43,745 nucleotides of DNA from Streptomyces diastatochromogenes (GTDB lineage Bacteria; Actinomycetota; Actinomycetes; Streptomycetales; Streptomycetaceae): positions 1-43,745 of the forward strand of contig LRTP01000359.1 of the NCBI GenBank assembly GCA_001550305.1. The letters are read 5' to 3'. Made by a program: the position numbers and the translations under genes. Below, piece after piece: positions 35,803 to 43,745 of the stretch; the stretch's first letter is position 1; every line of letters begins with the position of its first letter. Under the pieces are notes generated by a model. The model saw only the letters and a list, made by a program, of their open reading frames with translations. It ran no database searches and was not told the DNA's origin.

Positions 35803-37332
35803 ATGACCAGCAGCAGCGACCGGAGTCAGGCAGTGGACGTTCAGGAACCCAAGACCTATGAGGTGCGCACCTACGGGTGCCAGATGAACGTCCACGACTC
35901 CGAACGGCTCTCCGGGCTCCTCGAAGGCGCCGGTTACGTGCGCGCGCCCGAAGGGTCCGACGGGGACGCGGACGTCGTCGTCTTCAACACCTGCGCCGTC
36001 CGGGAGAACGCCGACAACAGGCTGTACGGCAACCTCGGCCGCCTCGCGCCGATGAAGACGAAGCGCCCCGGGATGCAGATCGCCGTCGGCGGCTGTCTGG
36101 CCCAGAAGGACCGCGACACCATCGTGAAGAAGGCGCCCTGGGTGGACGTCGTCTTCGGTACGCACAACATCGGCAAGCTGCCGGTCCTCCTGGAGCGCGC
36201 CCGCGTGCAGGAAGAGGCGCAGGTCGAGATCGCCGAGTCGCTGGAGGCGTTCCCGTCCACGCTGCCGACCCGCCGCGAGAGCGCGTACGCGGCCTGGGTC
36301 TCCATCTCCGTGGGCTGCAACAACACCTGCACCTTCTGCATCGTCCCGGCGCTGCGCGGCAAGGAGAAGGACCGCAGGACCGGCGACATCCTCGCCGAGA
36401 TCGAGGCACTGGTCGGCGAGGGCGTCTCCGAGATCACCCTGCTCGGGCAGAACGTCAACGCGTACGGCAGCGACATCGGCGACCGCGAGGCGTTCAGCAA
36501 GCTGCTGCGGGCCTGCGGGCAGATCGAGGGCCTGGAGCGGGTCCGGTTCACCTCCCCGCACCCCCGCGACTTCACCGACGACGTCATCGCCGCCATGGCC
36601 GAGACTCCGAACGTGATGCCGCAGCTGCACATGCCGCTGCAGTCCGGTTCGGACCCGGTTCTGAAGGCGATGCGCCGGTCCTACCGGCAGGACCGCTACC
36701 TCGGGATCATCGAGAAGGTGCGCGCCGCCATTCCGCACGCCGCCATCACCACCGACATCATCGTGGGCTTCCCCGGCGAGACCGAGGAGGACTTCGAGCA
36801 GACCATGCACGTGGCGCGGGAGGCCCGCTTCTCGGCGGCGTTCACGTTCCAGTACTCCAAGCGCCCCGGCACCCCGGCCGCCACCATGGAGAACCAGGTC
36901 CCCAAGGAGGTCGTCCAGGCGCGCTACGAGCGTCTCGTCGCCCTCCAGGAGCAGATTTCCTGGGACGAGAACAAGAAGCAGGTCGGCCGCACCCTGGAGC
37001 TGATGGTCGCCGAGGGCGAGGGCCGCAAGGACGGCGCCACCCACCGCCTCTCCGGCCGTGCCCCCGACAACCGCCTGGTCCACTTCACCAAGCCCGACCA
37101 GGAAGTACGCCCCGGCGACGTGGTCACTGTCGAGGTCACCTACGCCGCCCCGCACCACCTGCTCGCCGAGGGCGCCGTCCTGGACGTGCGCCGCACGCGC
37201 GCGGGGGACGCCTGGGAGAAGCGCAACGCGGCCGAGGCGCCGAAGCCCGCCGGTGTGATGCTGGGGCTGCCGAAGATCGGTGCCCCGGAGCCGCTGCCGG
37301 TCGCCACCGGCAGTGGGTGCGGCTGCGACTGA
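35803..37332 (+). CDS. miaB: tRNA-2-methylthio-N6-dimethylallyladenosine synthase MiaB
   Basis: Radical-SAM methylthiotransferase that adds a methylthio group to i6A37 of tRNAs reading codons that begin with U. It has 509 residues. The N-terminal domain binds one iron-sulfur cluster by Cys26 (RTYGCQMN), Cys64 (FNTCAVREN) and the Cys in VGGCLAQ. The radical-SAM cluster is CNNTCTFC at 172-179. The C-terminal TRAM domain ([19 protein letters not shown]) precedes a variable tail ending GSGCGCD, with two extra Cys. ATG 35803 follows GGAGG closely. It works after MiaA, encoded downstream. Confidence 0.97.
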   Translation: MTSSSDRSQAVDVQEPKTYEVRTYGCQMNVHDSERLSGLLEGAGYVRAPEGSDGDADVVVFNTCAVRENADNRLYGNLGRLAPMKTKRPGMQIAVGGCLAQKDRDTIVKKAPWVDVVFGTHNIGKLPVLLERARVQEEAQVEIAESLEAFPSTLPTRRESAYAAWVSISVGCNNTCTFCIVPALRGKEKDRRTGDILAEIEALVGEGVSEITLLGQNVNAYGSDIGDREAFSKLLRACGQIEGLERVRFTSPHPRDFTDDVIAAMAETPNVMPQLHMPLQSGSDPVLKAMRRSYRQDRYLGIIEKVRAAIPHAAITTDIIVGFPGETEEDFEQTMHVAREARFSAAFTFQYSKRPGTPAATMENQVPKEVVQARYERLVALQEQISWDENKKQVGRTLELMVAEGEGRKDGATHRLSGRAPDNRLVHFTKPDQEVRPGDVVTVEVTYAAPHHLLAEGAVLDVRRTRAGDAWEKRNAAEAPKPAGVMLGLPKIGAPEPLPVATGSGCGCD

Positions 37333-37383
37333 CCCCGGGACGGGGGGCTCCTGGACCGGCCGCGCGGGGTTACGCTGCCGATC

Positions 37384-38103
37384 ATGCTTGTAGCCGCCGC
37401 AGTCTGCCCCTGTCCGCCGCTGCTCGTTCCCGAGGTCGCCGCCGGTGCGGCACCGGAACTGGCCGCCGCGCGCGCGGCCTGCACGGACGCTCTGGGGGTG
37501 CTGGCAGCCTCGCGCCCCGATCTGCTGGTCGTCGTCGGGCCGGCCGAAGAGAGCGGGCGCGGGCCGTTCCCGGAGGGGGCGCCGGGCTCGTTCCGTGGGT
37601 TCGGTGTGGACCTCGACGTGCGCCTCGGGGGAGGGGCGTCGCCTGCCGGATCGCCGGAGCGTCCGCTTCCGCCCTCGCTCGCCGTCGCCGCCTGGCTGCT
37701 GGAGCGCACGGGCTGGTCCGACGCCCCCGTCGAAGGCCTTGGAGTGGGGGAACCTCTCGAGGTCGAGCGGTGCGTCCAGGTCGGGGCGGGGATCGTCGCG
37801 CGGGCCGACCGGGTGGCCCTGCTGGTGATGGGCGACGCCAGCGCGTGCCGGACGCTCAAGGCACCCGGCTATCTCGACGAACGCGCGGCGGGCTTCGACG
37901 CGGAGGTCGCGCGGGCGCTGGGTACGGCGGACCTGGCGGCCCTGAAGGCGCTGGACGCCGAGCTGGCGTACGAACTGAAGGTCTCCGGGCGGGCCCCCTG
38001 GCAGGTCCTCGCGGGCGCGGCCGAGGGTGCGGACCTGGGCGGCGCCCTGCTGTACGAGGACGCGCCGTACGGGGTGGGGTACCTGGTGGCGGCCTGGTCC
38101 TAA
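37384..38103 (+). CDS. LigB-like class III extradiol dioxygenase-fold protein, likely not catalytic
   Basis: Protein of 239 residues that is regularly found between miaB and miaA in actinobacteria. The N-terminus MLVAAAVCPCPPLLVPEV has a CPCPP motif where LigB enzymes have their metal His, and LVVVGPAEESG and ALLVMGDASACR mark the Rossmann-like core. I do not see the usual His metal ligands, so ring cleavage is doubtful. ATG 37384 lies 51 bases after the miaB stop, so co-transcription is likely. The biological role is unknown. Confidence 0.75.
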   Translation: MLVAAAVCPCPPLLVPEVAAGAAPELAAARAACTDALGVLAASRPDLLVVVGPAEESGRGPFPEGAPGSFRGFGVDLDVRLGGGASPAGSPERPLPPSLAVAAWLLERTGWSDAPVEGLGVGEPLEVERCVQVGAGIVARADRVALLVMGDASACRTLKAPGYLDERAAGFDAEVARALGTADLAALKALDAELAYELKVSGRAPWQVLAGAAEGADLGGALLYEDAPYGVGYLVAAWS

Positions 38104-38351
38104 GGGTCCTAAGGGTCCTCGAGGTTCTGGGAGTCCTCGGGGCCTAGCGGTCCCGGGGGGCCTAGCGGTCCTGGGGCTGCGCCCGAGAAGGCCGCCGGCC
38201 GACAGAGCCGAGCCTCGATACGGCCGGCTGGACTCGGTGGCCCGGATATAGCGGCCCGGACACGGTGGCCCGGACACGGCGGACGGCCGGGAGCCCGATG
38301 CGCTCCGCGGCCGTCCGCCGATGTGTGCCGATATGTTCCGATGCGTGCCCG
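38104..38351. repeat. Repeat-rich intergenic region
   Basis: No gene is seen. AAGGGTCCT appears twice in succession after the stop, CCTAGCGGTCC occurs twice near 38140-38175, and a 14-bp unit of the type CGGTGGCCCGGATA is tandemly repeated three times at 38235-38276. These look like slippage-derived non-coding repeats. Confidence 0.65.
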
Positions 38352-38615
38352 TCAGGGCGTCGGAGGCGGTGGGGGCACGTCCGGCGGCGGTGTGGCGCCG
38401 TCGGTTTCCTTGTGCGCGAGTCGGTCCATGGCGCCCTTGGCCTTGCCCGTGCCCGTCTGGATCTTGTCGCTGTACTTGCCCTTGGTCTTCTCGTCGACCA
38501 CCTTCGCGGCCTTGTCGAGACCGTGCGTGACCTTGTCCCCGTGCTGTTGCGCGAGGTCCGAGACCTTGTCCTTGGCGGGTGCCAGCTTGGCTTTCAAATT
38601 GTCCAGGAGACTCAT
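38352..38615 (-). CDS. MT0933-type antitoxin family protein
   Basis: Small amphipathic protein of 87 residues, mostly helical: MSLLDNLKAKLAPAKDKVSD, then KVTHGLDKAAKVVDEKTKGK and KIQTGTGKAKGAMDRLA. This matches the MT0933 antitoxin-like family of actinobacteria. The C-terminus is a Pro tail (PPPDVPPPPPTP). ATG 38615 is preceded by AAGGTGG. No toxin candidate adjoins it; the upstream acidic protein gene is on the same strand 24 bases away. The family name is historical, and a real toxin-antitoxin role is unproven here. Confidence 0.82.
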   Translation of the reverse strand: MSLLDNLKAKLAPAKDKVSDLAQQHGDKVTHGLDKAAKVVDEKTKGKYSDKIQTGTGKAKGAMDRLAHKETDGATPPPDVPPPPPTP

Positions 38616-38639
38616 GGTCCACCTTCCCTCGCGGGACAG

Positions 38640-38933
38640 TTACGTGCGGGCGCTTTCGCCGGCCTCGTTGTCCGCGGCCTTTTCGGCGGTCTGCTGCTGG
38701 GGGATCTCGACGTCATCCTTGGCGGTGGCCTCCGCGGGCTCGGTCGCCGCGGCCCCGCCTTCGCTCTCGGAGCCTCCCTGGCTCTCGGAGCCTTCGGACT
38801 TCTCGGACGAACCCTTCGCCTCCTCCGTCACCTCCACCTCGGCATCGGCCGTTTGTGTGTCGGCCTGCACCGCGGCGGTTGACGCCTCCTCCGTAGCCTT
38901 CGACCTTCCAAGAAGTCGTGCAAAAACGCCCAT
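38640..38933 (-). CDS. Small acidic Ala/Glu/Ser-rich protein, unknown function
   Basis: Protein of 97 residues with a short basic N-terminus (MGVFARLLGRSK) followed by a low-complexity acidic region (ADAEVEVTEEAKGSSEKSEG) and a Gln/Glu end. It is probably disordered. ATG 38933 is chosen over the GTG two codons upstream because GGAG lies five bases before it. It precedes the antitoxin-like gene on the same strand and may form an operon with it. I recognise no domain. Confidence 0.68.
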   Translation of the reverse strand: MGVFARLLGRSKATEEASTAAVQADTQTADAEVEVTEEAKGSSEKSEGSESQGGSESEGGAAATEPAEATAKDDVEIPQQQTAEKAADNEAGESART

Positions 38934-39116
38934 ATCCACTCCATACGTTACTCGTGAGGGCGAAATTCCGCGTCACCCGGTGCGTCCCATTGCGTCGCAC
39001 GGGTCACCGGCTCTCGAAAACCGGCGGCTGGAACCTCGCAACAGGCAACGACCCCGGGCCCGTGGCGTCACGTAGCTCGTTCGAGGAGAGGTCCCGAGGT
39101 TTGCGAGACTAGGGCG

Positions 39117-40055
39117 GTGAGTAGCGCACCCCCTGCCCCCCGGGTCATCGCCGTCGTAGGACCGACCGCCGCTGGTAAGTCCGATCTGGGCGTTTACCTC
39201 GCCCAACGGCTCGGCGGCGAGGTCGTCAACTCCGACTCCATGCAGTTGTACCGAGGGATGGACATCGGTACCGCCAAACTGACGCCGCAGGAACGCGGCG
39301 GGATCCCGCACCACCTCCTGGACATCTGGGACGTGACCGTCACGGCCAGCGTCGCCGAGTACCAGCGGCTCGCTCGCGCCCGCATCGACGCGCTGCTCGC
39401 CGACGGCCGCTGGCCGATCCTGGTGGGCGGCTCCGGGCTGTACGTCCGTGGGGCCGTGGACAATCTGGAGTTCCCCGGCACCGACCCCGAGGTGCGGGCC
39501 CGGCTGGAGGAGGAGCTCACGCTGCGTGGCTCCGGAGCGCTGCACGCGCGTCTGGCCACGGCCGATCCGGAGGCCGCGCACGCGATCCTGCCCAGCAACG
39601 GCCGCCGTATCGTCCGCGCCCTCGAGGTCATCGAGATCACCGGAAAGCCCTTCACCGCGAACCTTCCCGGCCACGACTCCGTCTACGACACCCTGCAGAT
39701 CGGCGTCGACGTCACGCGCCCCGAGCTCGACGACCGCATCGCGCGCCGTGTCGACCGAATGTGGGAGGCGGGGCTCGTCGAGGAGGTGCGTGCGCTGGAG
39801 GCGCACGGACTGCGTGAGGGGCGTACGGCATCGCGGGCGCTCGGGTACCAGCAGGTGCTCGCGGCGCTCGCCGGGGAGTGCACCGACGCAGAGGCGCGCG
39901 CCGAGACCGTACGCGCCACCAAACGCTTCGCGCGGCGTCAGGACTCCTGGTTCCGGCGCGATCCCCGGGTGCACTGGCTGAGCGGCGCTGCGGCGGATCT
40001 CACAGAACTCCCGCAGCTCGCCCTGGCGTTGGTCGAACGACCGGTCACAGCCTGA
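39117..40055 (+). CDS. miaA: tRNA dimethylallyltransferase MiaA
   Basis: Adds a dimethylallyl group from DMAPP to A37 of tRNAs reading UNN codons, making the substrate of MiaB. It has 312 residues. The P-loop is GPTAAGKSDLGV, followed by NSDSMQLYRGMDIGTAKL and HHLLDIWDV, which build the DMAPP and tRNA sites, then GGSGLYVRG. The C-terminal signature is KRFARRQDSWFRRDP. The GTG start at 39117 (VSSAPPAPRVIAVVGPT) fits the family N-terminus. Confidence 0.97.
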   Translation: MSSAPPAPRVIAVVGPTAAGKSDLGVYLAQRLGGEVVNSDSMQLYRGMDIGTAKLTPQERGGIPHHLLDIWDVTVTASVAEYQRLARARIDALLADGRWPILVGGSGLYVRGAVDNLEFPGTDPEVRARLEEELTLRGSGALHARLATADPEAAHAILPSNGRRIVRALEVIEITGKPFTANLPGHDSVYDTLQIGVDVTRPELDDRIARRVDRMWEAGLVEEVRALEAHGLREGRTASRALGYQQVLAALAGECTDAEARAETVRATKRFARRQDSWFRRDPRVHWLSGAAADLTELPQLALALVERPVTA

Positions 40056-40157
40056 TCACGTCATGGCATCGGGACGCTCCGGCCGCCGTCCGGGCCTTCG
40101 GCGCCGTGCCATCATCGAGCTTCGATCGACCAAGTGGAGTCCGAGTTGGGAGGGCGC

Positions 40158-40757
40158 GTGGCGATGGAGGCCGGCCCTCGCGACACCGCACAGGACGCGG
40201 AGCACGACACCGCGCAGGAGCAGCAGAAACCGCACGAACGGCTGGAACCGCTGGAACGTCAGGATTTCGTCGGAGATCGACTGGGCTCTGACGGGGACCT
40301 GCTGGGCGGCGACGGTGAGCTGCTCGGTGGCGGCGCCGCTCCGCTGAGTTCCGACGGGCCCGACGAGCCTTCCGGCGGTGTGAGCGCCGACGGGCCGGCA
40401 CCGGACGAGATGGTGCCGCCCGAGGTCGAGGTCGAGCTGCGCCCGCAGCGTCGACTGCGGATCTGGCAGCTCGCGCCGATCGTCATCCTGGCCGCGACGG
40501 GCTCCCTGATGTTCGCCTTCCCGCTCGCCTTCGAGTTCGGTGACGGCGGCGCGGTGGTTGCCATGCTCGGCCTGCTGATCTGCTCGTGCGCCGCGGGCTG
40601 GGGCATGATGGCCGCCCGCCGGGTCGGCTACGTCTGGCCGGGCCTGCCGCCGCGGGGCACCGGCCGCCGTCTGGACTGGCGTGTCGTGCTCGCGTACGTC
40701 GTGGTGGTCGCGGCGGTGGCGGTACTCGCCGTCGGGCGCGTCGCCCGCCTCCGCTGA
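40158..40757 (+). CDS. Membrane protein with acidic N-terminal repeats, unknown function
   Basis: Protein of 199 residues. The first half is polar and acidic, with short repeats (LGSDGDLLGGDGELLGGG). The second half has three hydrophobic helices, beginning LAPIVILAATGSLMFAFPLA and ending VLAYVVVVAAVAVLAVG. GTG 40158 is chosen because GGGAGG lies just before it; GTG 40134 is also in frame. It sits between miaA and dapF in the same orientation, which is a conserved streptomycete place. No function can be assigned. Confidence 0.75.
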   Translation: MAMEAGPRDTAQDAEHDTAQEQQKPHERLEPLERQDFVGDRLGSDGDLLGGDGELLGGGAAPLSSDGPDEPSGGVSADGPAPDEMVPPEVEVELRPQRRLRIWQLAPIVILAATGSLMFAFPLAFEFGDGGAVVAMLGLLICSCAAGWGMMAARRVGYVWPGLPPRGTGRRLDWRVVLAYVVVVAAVAVLAVGRVARLR

Positions 40758-40824
40758 GGTCCGCCTTCACCTGGGCCCCCTGCCGGGACCGGGGTGTGTC
40801 GGACCGACCCCTTAGGATCGAGGA

Positions 40825-41694
40825 ATGAGCACGCGGATCGCCTTCCTCAAGGGTCACGGGACCGAGAACGACTTCGTGATCGTCCCGGACCCGGAGAACG
40901 CCATCGACCTGCCCCCGACCGCCGTGGCCGCCCTGTGCGACCGCCGCGCGGGCATCGGCGGCGACGGTCTGCTGCATGTCGTTCGGTCCGCCGCGCACCC
41001 CGAGGCCAAGGAGATGGCGGCCGAAGCGGAGTGGTTCATGGACTACCGCAACGGCGACGGCTCGATCGCGGAGATGTGCGGCAACGGAGTGCGGGTGTTC
41101 GCGCGCTACCTCCAGCGTGCCGGACACGTGGCCGAGGGAGACATCGCGGTCGCCACGCGCGGGGGCGTGAAGAGCGTGCACCTCGCCGAGGACGGCGCCG
41201 TCACCGTCGGCATGGGCAAGGCGGTCCTCCCCGAAGGAGACGTCACCGTGAGCGTCGGCGAGCGCAGCTGGCCCGCGCGCAACGTCAATATGGGCAACCC
41301 GCACGCCGTCGCCTTCGTCGACGACCTCGCGCACGCCGGCAACCTGTTCACGCCGCCGCCGTTCGCCCCGGCCGCGGCCTACCCGGACGGGGTGAACGTC
41401 GAATTCGTGGTGGACCGGGGGCCGCAGCACGTCGCCGTGCGCGTCCACGAGCGCGGCTCCGGGGAGACCCGGTCGTGCGGTACGGGCGCGTGCGCCGTGG
41501 CCGTCGCGGCGGCCCGCCGTGACGGAGCCGACCCGGCCGTGACGGGGACCGCGTCGACGTACACCGTCGACGTGCCCGGCGGCCGTCTGGTGATCACCGA
41601 GCGCCCGGACGGCGAGATCGAGATGACCGGGCCCGCGGTGATCGTCGCCGAGGGCGAGTTCGACGCGGAGTGGCTGGGCACCGTCCAGCTCTGA
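40825..41694 (+). CDS. dapF: Diaminopimelate epimerase DapF
   Basis: Converts LL- to meso-diaminopimelate, the last step before lysine and the source of the peptidoglycan cross-linking residue, although Streptomyces walls contain the LL form. It has 289 residues. The two catalytic cysteines are Cys85 (EMCGNGVRVFARYL) and Cys218 (RSCGTGACAVAVAA), one from each half of the pseudo-symmetric fold. KGHGTENDFVIV and NMGNPHAVAFV bind substrate. ATG 40825 starts the conserved N-terminus. Confidence 0.97.
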   Translation: MSTRIAFLKGHGTENDFVIVPDPENAIDLPPTAVAALCDRRAGIGGDGLLHVVRSAAHPEAKEMAAEAEWFMDYRNGDGSIAEMCGNGVRVFARYLQRAGHVAEGDIAVATRGGVKSVHLAEDGAVTVGMGKAVLPEGDVTVSVGERSWPARNVNMGNPHAVAFVDDLAHAGNLFTPPPFAPAAAYPDGVNVEFVVDRGPQHVAVRVHERGSGETRSCGTGACAVAVAAARRDGADPAVTGTASTYTVDVPGGRLVITERPDGEIEMTGPAVIVAEGEFDAEWLGTVQL

Positions 41695-41751
41695 ACGGAC
41701 GTCTTCTGTACGGACGTTTTCTGTACGGACGTCCTCCGAACGGACGTCCCG
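41695..41751. repeat. 15-bp tandem repeat directly after dapF
   Basis: ACGGACGTCTTCTGT, ACGGACGTTTTCTGT, ACGGACGTCCTCCGA and a partial ACGGACGTCCCGG follow the dapF stop at once. GACGTC is palindromic in three units, so the transcript could form small hairpins. The remaining 224 bases to the RSH start hold no gene and presumably its promoter. Confidence 0.9.
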
Positions 41752-41975
41752 GACGATGTCGTAACCCCGGTTCCTTCCAAAACCTCGCGTCCGTAAACCC
41801 CCTGAACCTTCGCTCGAATGGGTGATCCGTTTCACGCTCGGCGAGAGGCGGTCAGCCGGGCGTGGTGGGCTCGGTAGCATCAAGCACCGGCCCGGACGGG
41901 GGAATCGGGACCAACCCCTGAGCCGTGTACGCCATGGGGCACCCCGTCCGCCGGTCTACGCAGCCGGAGGTGCCC

Positions 41976-43745
41976 ATGAGTGCGGAGGCGACGAACCCCG
42001 CGACGCCAGCCCCTGCAACGCCCTCCCCCGAGCTCTCGGCCTCTCCCCCACTCTCGACTTCGCTCGAGCGGGGGGACCCCCATGAGCAGGGGGCACCCCC
42101 ATCGCACCGCAGGAAGAGCCGTCCCCGGATCGATCTGCGCCGCCTCGGCCGCGCCGCGCTGCTCGGCACGACGCCCCGCGACCGGCTGCCCGACGCGATC
42201 GGTCACGTGGCCGAGGCACATCGCGCGCACCACCCCGACGCGAACATGGAACCGCTGCGCCGGGCCTACGTACTGGCGGAGTCCTCGCACCGCGGCCAGA
42301 TGCGCAAGAGCGGTGAGCCGTACATCACCCACCCGCTCGCCGTGACCCTGATCCTCGCCGAACTCGGCGCGGAGACCACGACGTTGACCGCCTCGCTGCT
42401 CCACGACACCGTCGAGGACACGGAAGTGACCCTCGATCAGGTGCGCGAGGAGTTCGGCGACGAGGTCTGCTATCTCGTGGACGGCGTCACCAAGCTGGAA
42501 AAGGTGGACTACGGGGCGGCCGCCGAGCCCGAGACGTTCCGCAAGATGCTCGTCGCCACCGGCAACGACGTCCGCGTGATGTCGATCAAACTCGCCGACC
42601 GGCTGCACAACATGCGCACGCTCGGCGTCATGCGCCCCGAGAAACAGGCGCGCATCGCCAAGGTCACCAGAGACGTGCTGATCCCGCTCGCCGAACGGCT
42701 CGGCGTCCAGGCGCTCAAGACCGAGCTGGAGGACCTCGTCTTCGCGATCCTGCACCCCGAGGAGTACGAGCACACCAGGGAACTGATCGTCGACAACGCC
42801 TCGCGCGCGAGCGACCCGCTCGCCGAGATCGCCGAGGAGGTGCGCGCGGTCCTGCGCGAGGCCGGGATCCCGGCCGAAGTCCTCATCAGGCCACGGCACT
42901 TCGTCTCCGTGCATCGCGTGTCACGCAAACGCGGGCCCATGCGCGGTGCCGACTTCGGACGTCTCCTGGTGCTCGTGAACGAGGACGCGGACTGCTACGG
43001 AGTCCTCGGCGAACTGCACACCTGTCTCACCCCGGTCGTCTCGGAGTTCAAGGACTTCATCGCGGTCCCCAAGTTCAACCTGTACCAGTCGCTGCACACG
43101 GCTGTCGCGAGCGGCGACGGCGAGATCGCCGAAGTCCTCATCCGTACCCACCAGATGCACAAGGTCGCCGAGGCCGGGGTCATCGCCCTCGGCAATCCCT
43201 ACGCTCCTCCTTCGGAGGAGCAGCCGGACGAGCAGTCCGAGGGCCGGCCGGGTGTCGGCGGGCGCCCGGTGGACGGCGAGCGGGTGGACCCCACCCGCCC
43301 CGGCTGGCTCTCCCGGCTCCTCGACTGGCAGGAGGGCGCCCCGGACCCGGACACGTTCTGGTCCACGCTGCGCGAAGACCTCGCCCAGGACCGCGAGATC
43401 ACCGTCTTCCGCGCCGACGGCGGCTCGTTGGGCCTTCCGGAGGGCGCCAGTTGTGTGGACGCCGCCTACGCGCAGTACGGCGAGGACGCGCACGCCTGCA
43501 TCGGCGCCCGCGTCAACGGCCGCCTGGCGACGCTCAGTACGGTCCTGAAGGACGGCGACACCGTGCAGCTCCTCATGGGTCAGGACCCCGCCTCGGAGCC
43601 CTCCAGAGAGTGGCTGGAGCACGCGCACACGCCCGCCGCGCGGATCGCCATCCAGCGCTGGCTGGCCGCACACCCCTCACCCGTCGCCACGGAGGAACCG
43701 GCGGCCCGGGAAGCCCCGGAGACCACCGAGACCCCGGCCGCGGCC
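41976..43745 (+). CDS. rshA: RelA/SpoT-family (p)ppGpp protein RshA, C-terminus beyond window
   Basis: Stringent-response enzyme of the RSH family; 590 residues are visible. The hydrolase domain is intact: RKSGEPYITHPLAV, the metal site LLHDTVEDT (His143-Asp144 and Glu-Asp), and KLADRLHNMRTL. The synthetase region is present (FKDFIAVPKFNLYQSLHT near 356) but differs at positions usually fixed: IRPRHFVSVHR instead of RxKxxxSxxxK, DFGRLLVLV instead of DLxxxRVxV, and EVLIRT with no AHW after it. A TGS domain begins near residue 473 (REITVFRADGGSLG). The N-terminus is Pro/Ser-rich and includes a repeat-derived stretch. ATG 41976 has GGAGG six bases upstream. Confidence 0.92.
   Translation, partial: MSAEATNPATPAPATPSPELSASPPLSTSLERGDPHEQGAPPSHRRKSRPRIDLRRLGRAALLGTTPRDRLPDAIGHVAEAHRAHHPDANMEPLRRAYVLAESSHRGQMRKSGEPYITHPLAVTLILAELGAETTTLTASLLHDTVEDTEVTLDQVREEFGDEVCYLVDGVTKLEKVDYGAAAEPETFRKMLVATGNDVRVMSIKLADRLHNMRTLGVMRPEKQARIAKVTRDVLIPLAERLGVQALKTELEDLVFAILHPEEYEHTRELIVDNASRASDPLAEIAEEVRAVLREAGIPAEVLIRPRHFVSVHRVSRKRGPMRGADFGRLLVLVNEDADCYGVLGELHTCLTPVVSEFKDFIAVPKFNLYQSLHTAVASGDGEIAEVLIRTHQMHKVAEAGVIALGNPYAPPSEEQPDEQSEGRPGVGGRPVDGERVDPTRPGWLSRLLDWQEGAPDPDTFWSTLREDLAQDREITVFRADGGSLGLPEGASCVDAAYAQYGEDAHACIGARVNGRLATLSTVLKDGDTVQLLMGQDPASEPSREWLEHAHTPAARIAIQRWLAAHPSPVATEEPAAREAPETTETPAAA
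42044..42083. repeat. Streptomyces-type intergenic repeat lying inside rshA coding sequence
   Basis: The sequence from TCCCCCACTCTCGACTTCG through CTCGAGCGGGGGGACCCCC resembles a hairpin repeat I know as scattered in Streptomyces genomes, usually between genes. Here it is read in frame as part of rshA, residues about 24-36. A second GGGGG-CACCCCCAT block follows at 42089-42102. Confidence 0.6.

Noticed and set aside
35641..38622. A 993-residue minus-strand frame opposite miaB and the LigB-like gene
   Set aside because: It is the antisense shadow of GC-rich genes, rich in Gly, Arg and Val, without any domain; the plus-strand miaB motifs are unmistakable.
38352..38933. Toxin-antitoxin operon formed by the acidic protein and the MT0933-type protein
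   Set aside because: The acidic protein shows no toxin fold or catalytic motif, so only the family name supports such a call.

Overview
This window is a high-GC actinobacterial chromosome segment, almost certainly from a Streptomyces. The GC content is very high, codons end in G or C, and GTG starts and 4-base ATGA/GTGA gene overlaps are common. The gene order recA-recX, gluABCD with a two-component pair, then miaB-miaA-dapF-rsh matches my memory of the Streptomyces coelicolor core chromosome. No rRNA, tRNA, CRISPR array, prophage or insertion sequence is visible.

Layout. 1-8600: an Lhr-type helicase cut by the left edge, an AraC regulator overlapping an AzlCD amino-acid exporter, an alpha/alpha-toroid protein, DUF3046, an AI-2E/PerM family membrane protein and a 7-TM membrane protein. 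8740-10981: recA and recX, with a rich control region carrying an SOS-type box, a DnaA-box match and a textbook RecA-NDp (PafBC-type) promoter. 11150-14640: a winged-helix regulator next to stacked palindromes, overlapping a large FtsX-type permease that has no ATPase nearby; a very long hairpin ends the unit. 14638-17756: a sulfur module of leader peptide, cysteine-dioxygenase-like cupin and rhodanese, plus an FAD monooxygenase with a low-complexity insert.

17933-25462: the glutamate uptake operon gluABCD, with a gluB/gluC hairpin and a 13-bp tandem array between gluA and gluB. It is divergent from an OmpR-type regulator/kinase pair (GluR/GluK), and the gap between them holds three 11-bp direct repeats. 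Next come an orphan membrane-anchored TAXI binding protein and a MazG-like enzyme. 25487-29240: a KhtTU-like K+/H+ antiporter and its regulatory subunit, then a NarL-type two-component system. 29338-35650: secreted and signalling genes, namely a small secreted protein, a two-domain M1 metallopeptidase, a DUF6817 protein, a GNAT enzyme and a membrane Ser/Thr kinase. 35800-43745: miaB, a LigB-like protein, an MT0933-type antitoxin, an acidic protein, miaA, a membrane protein, dapF and an RSH-family protein cut by the right edge.

How it fits together: the core is DNA repair, tRNA A37 modification, lysine/peptidoglycan precursor synthesis and stringent response, with accessory nutrient sensing between. 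The leads I rate highest are the orphan TAXI protein beside the glutamate sensor pair, the Cys-rich leader peptide before the cysteine dioxygenase/rhodanese unit, the stacked operator before the ATPase-less permease, and the RSH protein with an intact hydrolase but an altered synthetase domain and a repeat element in its coding sequence.
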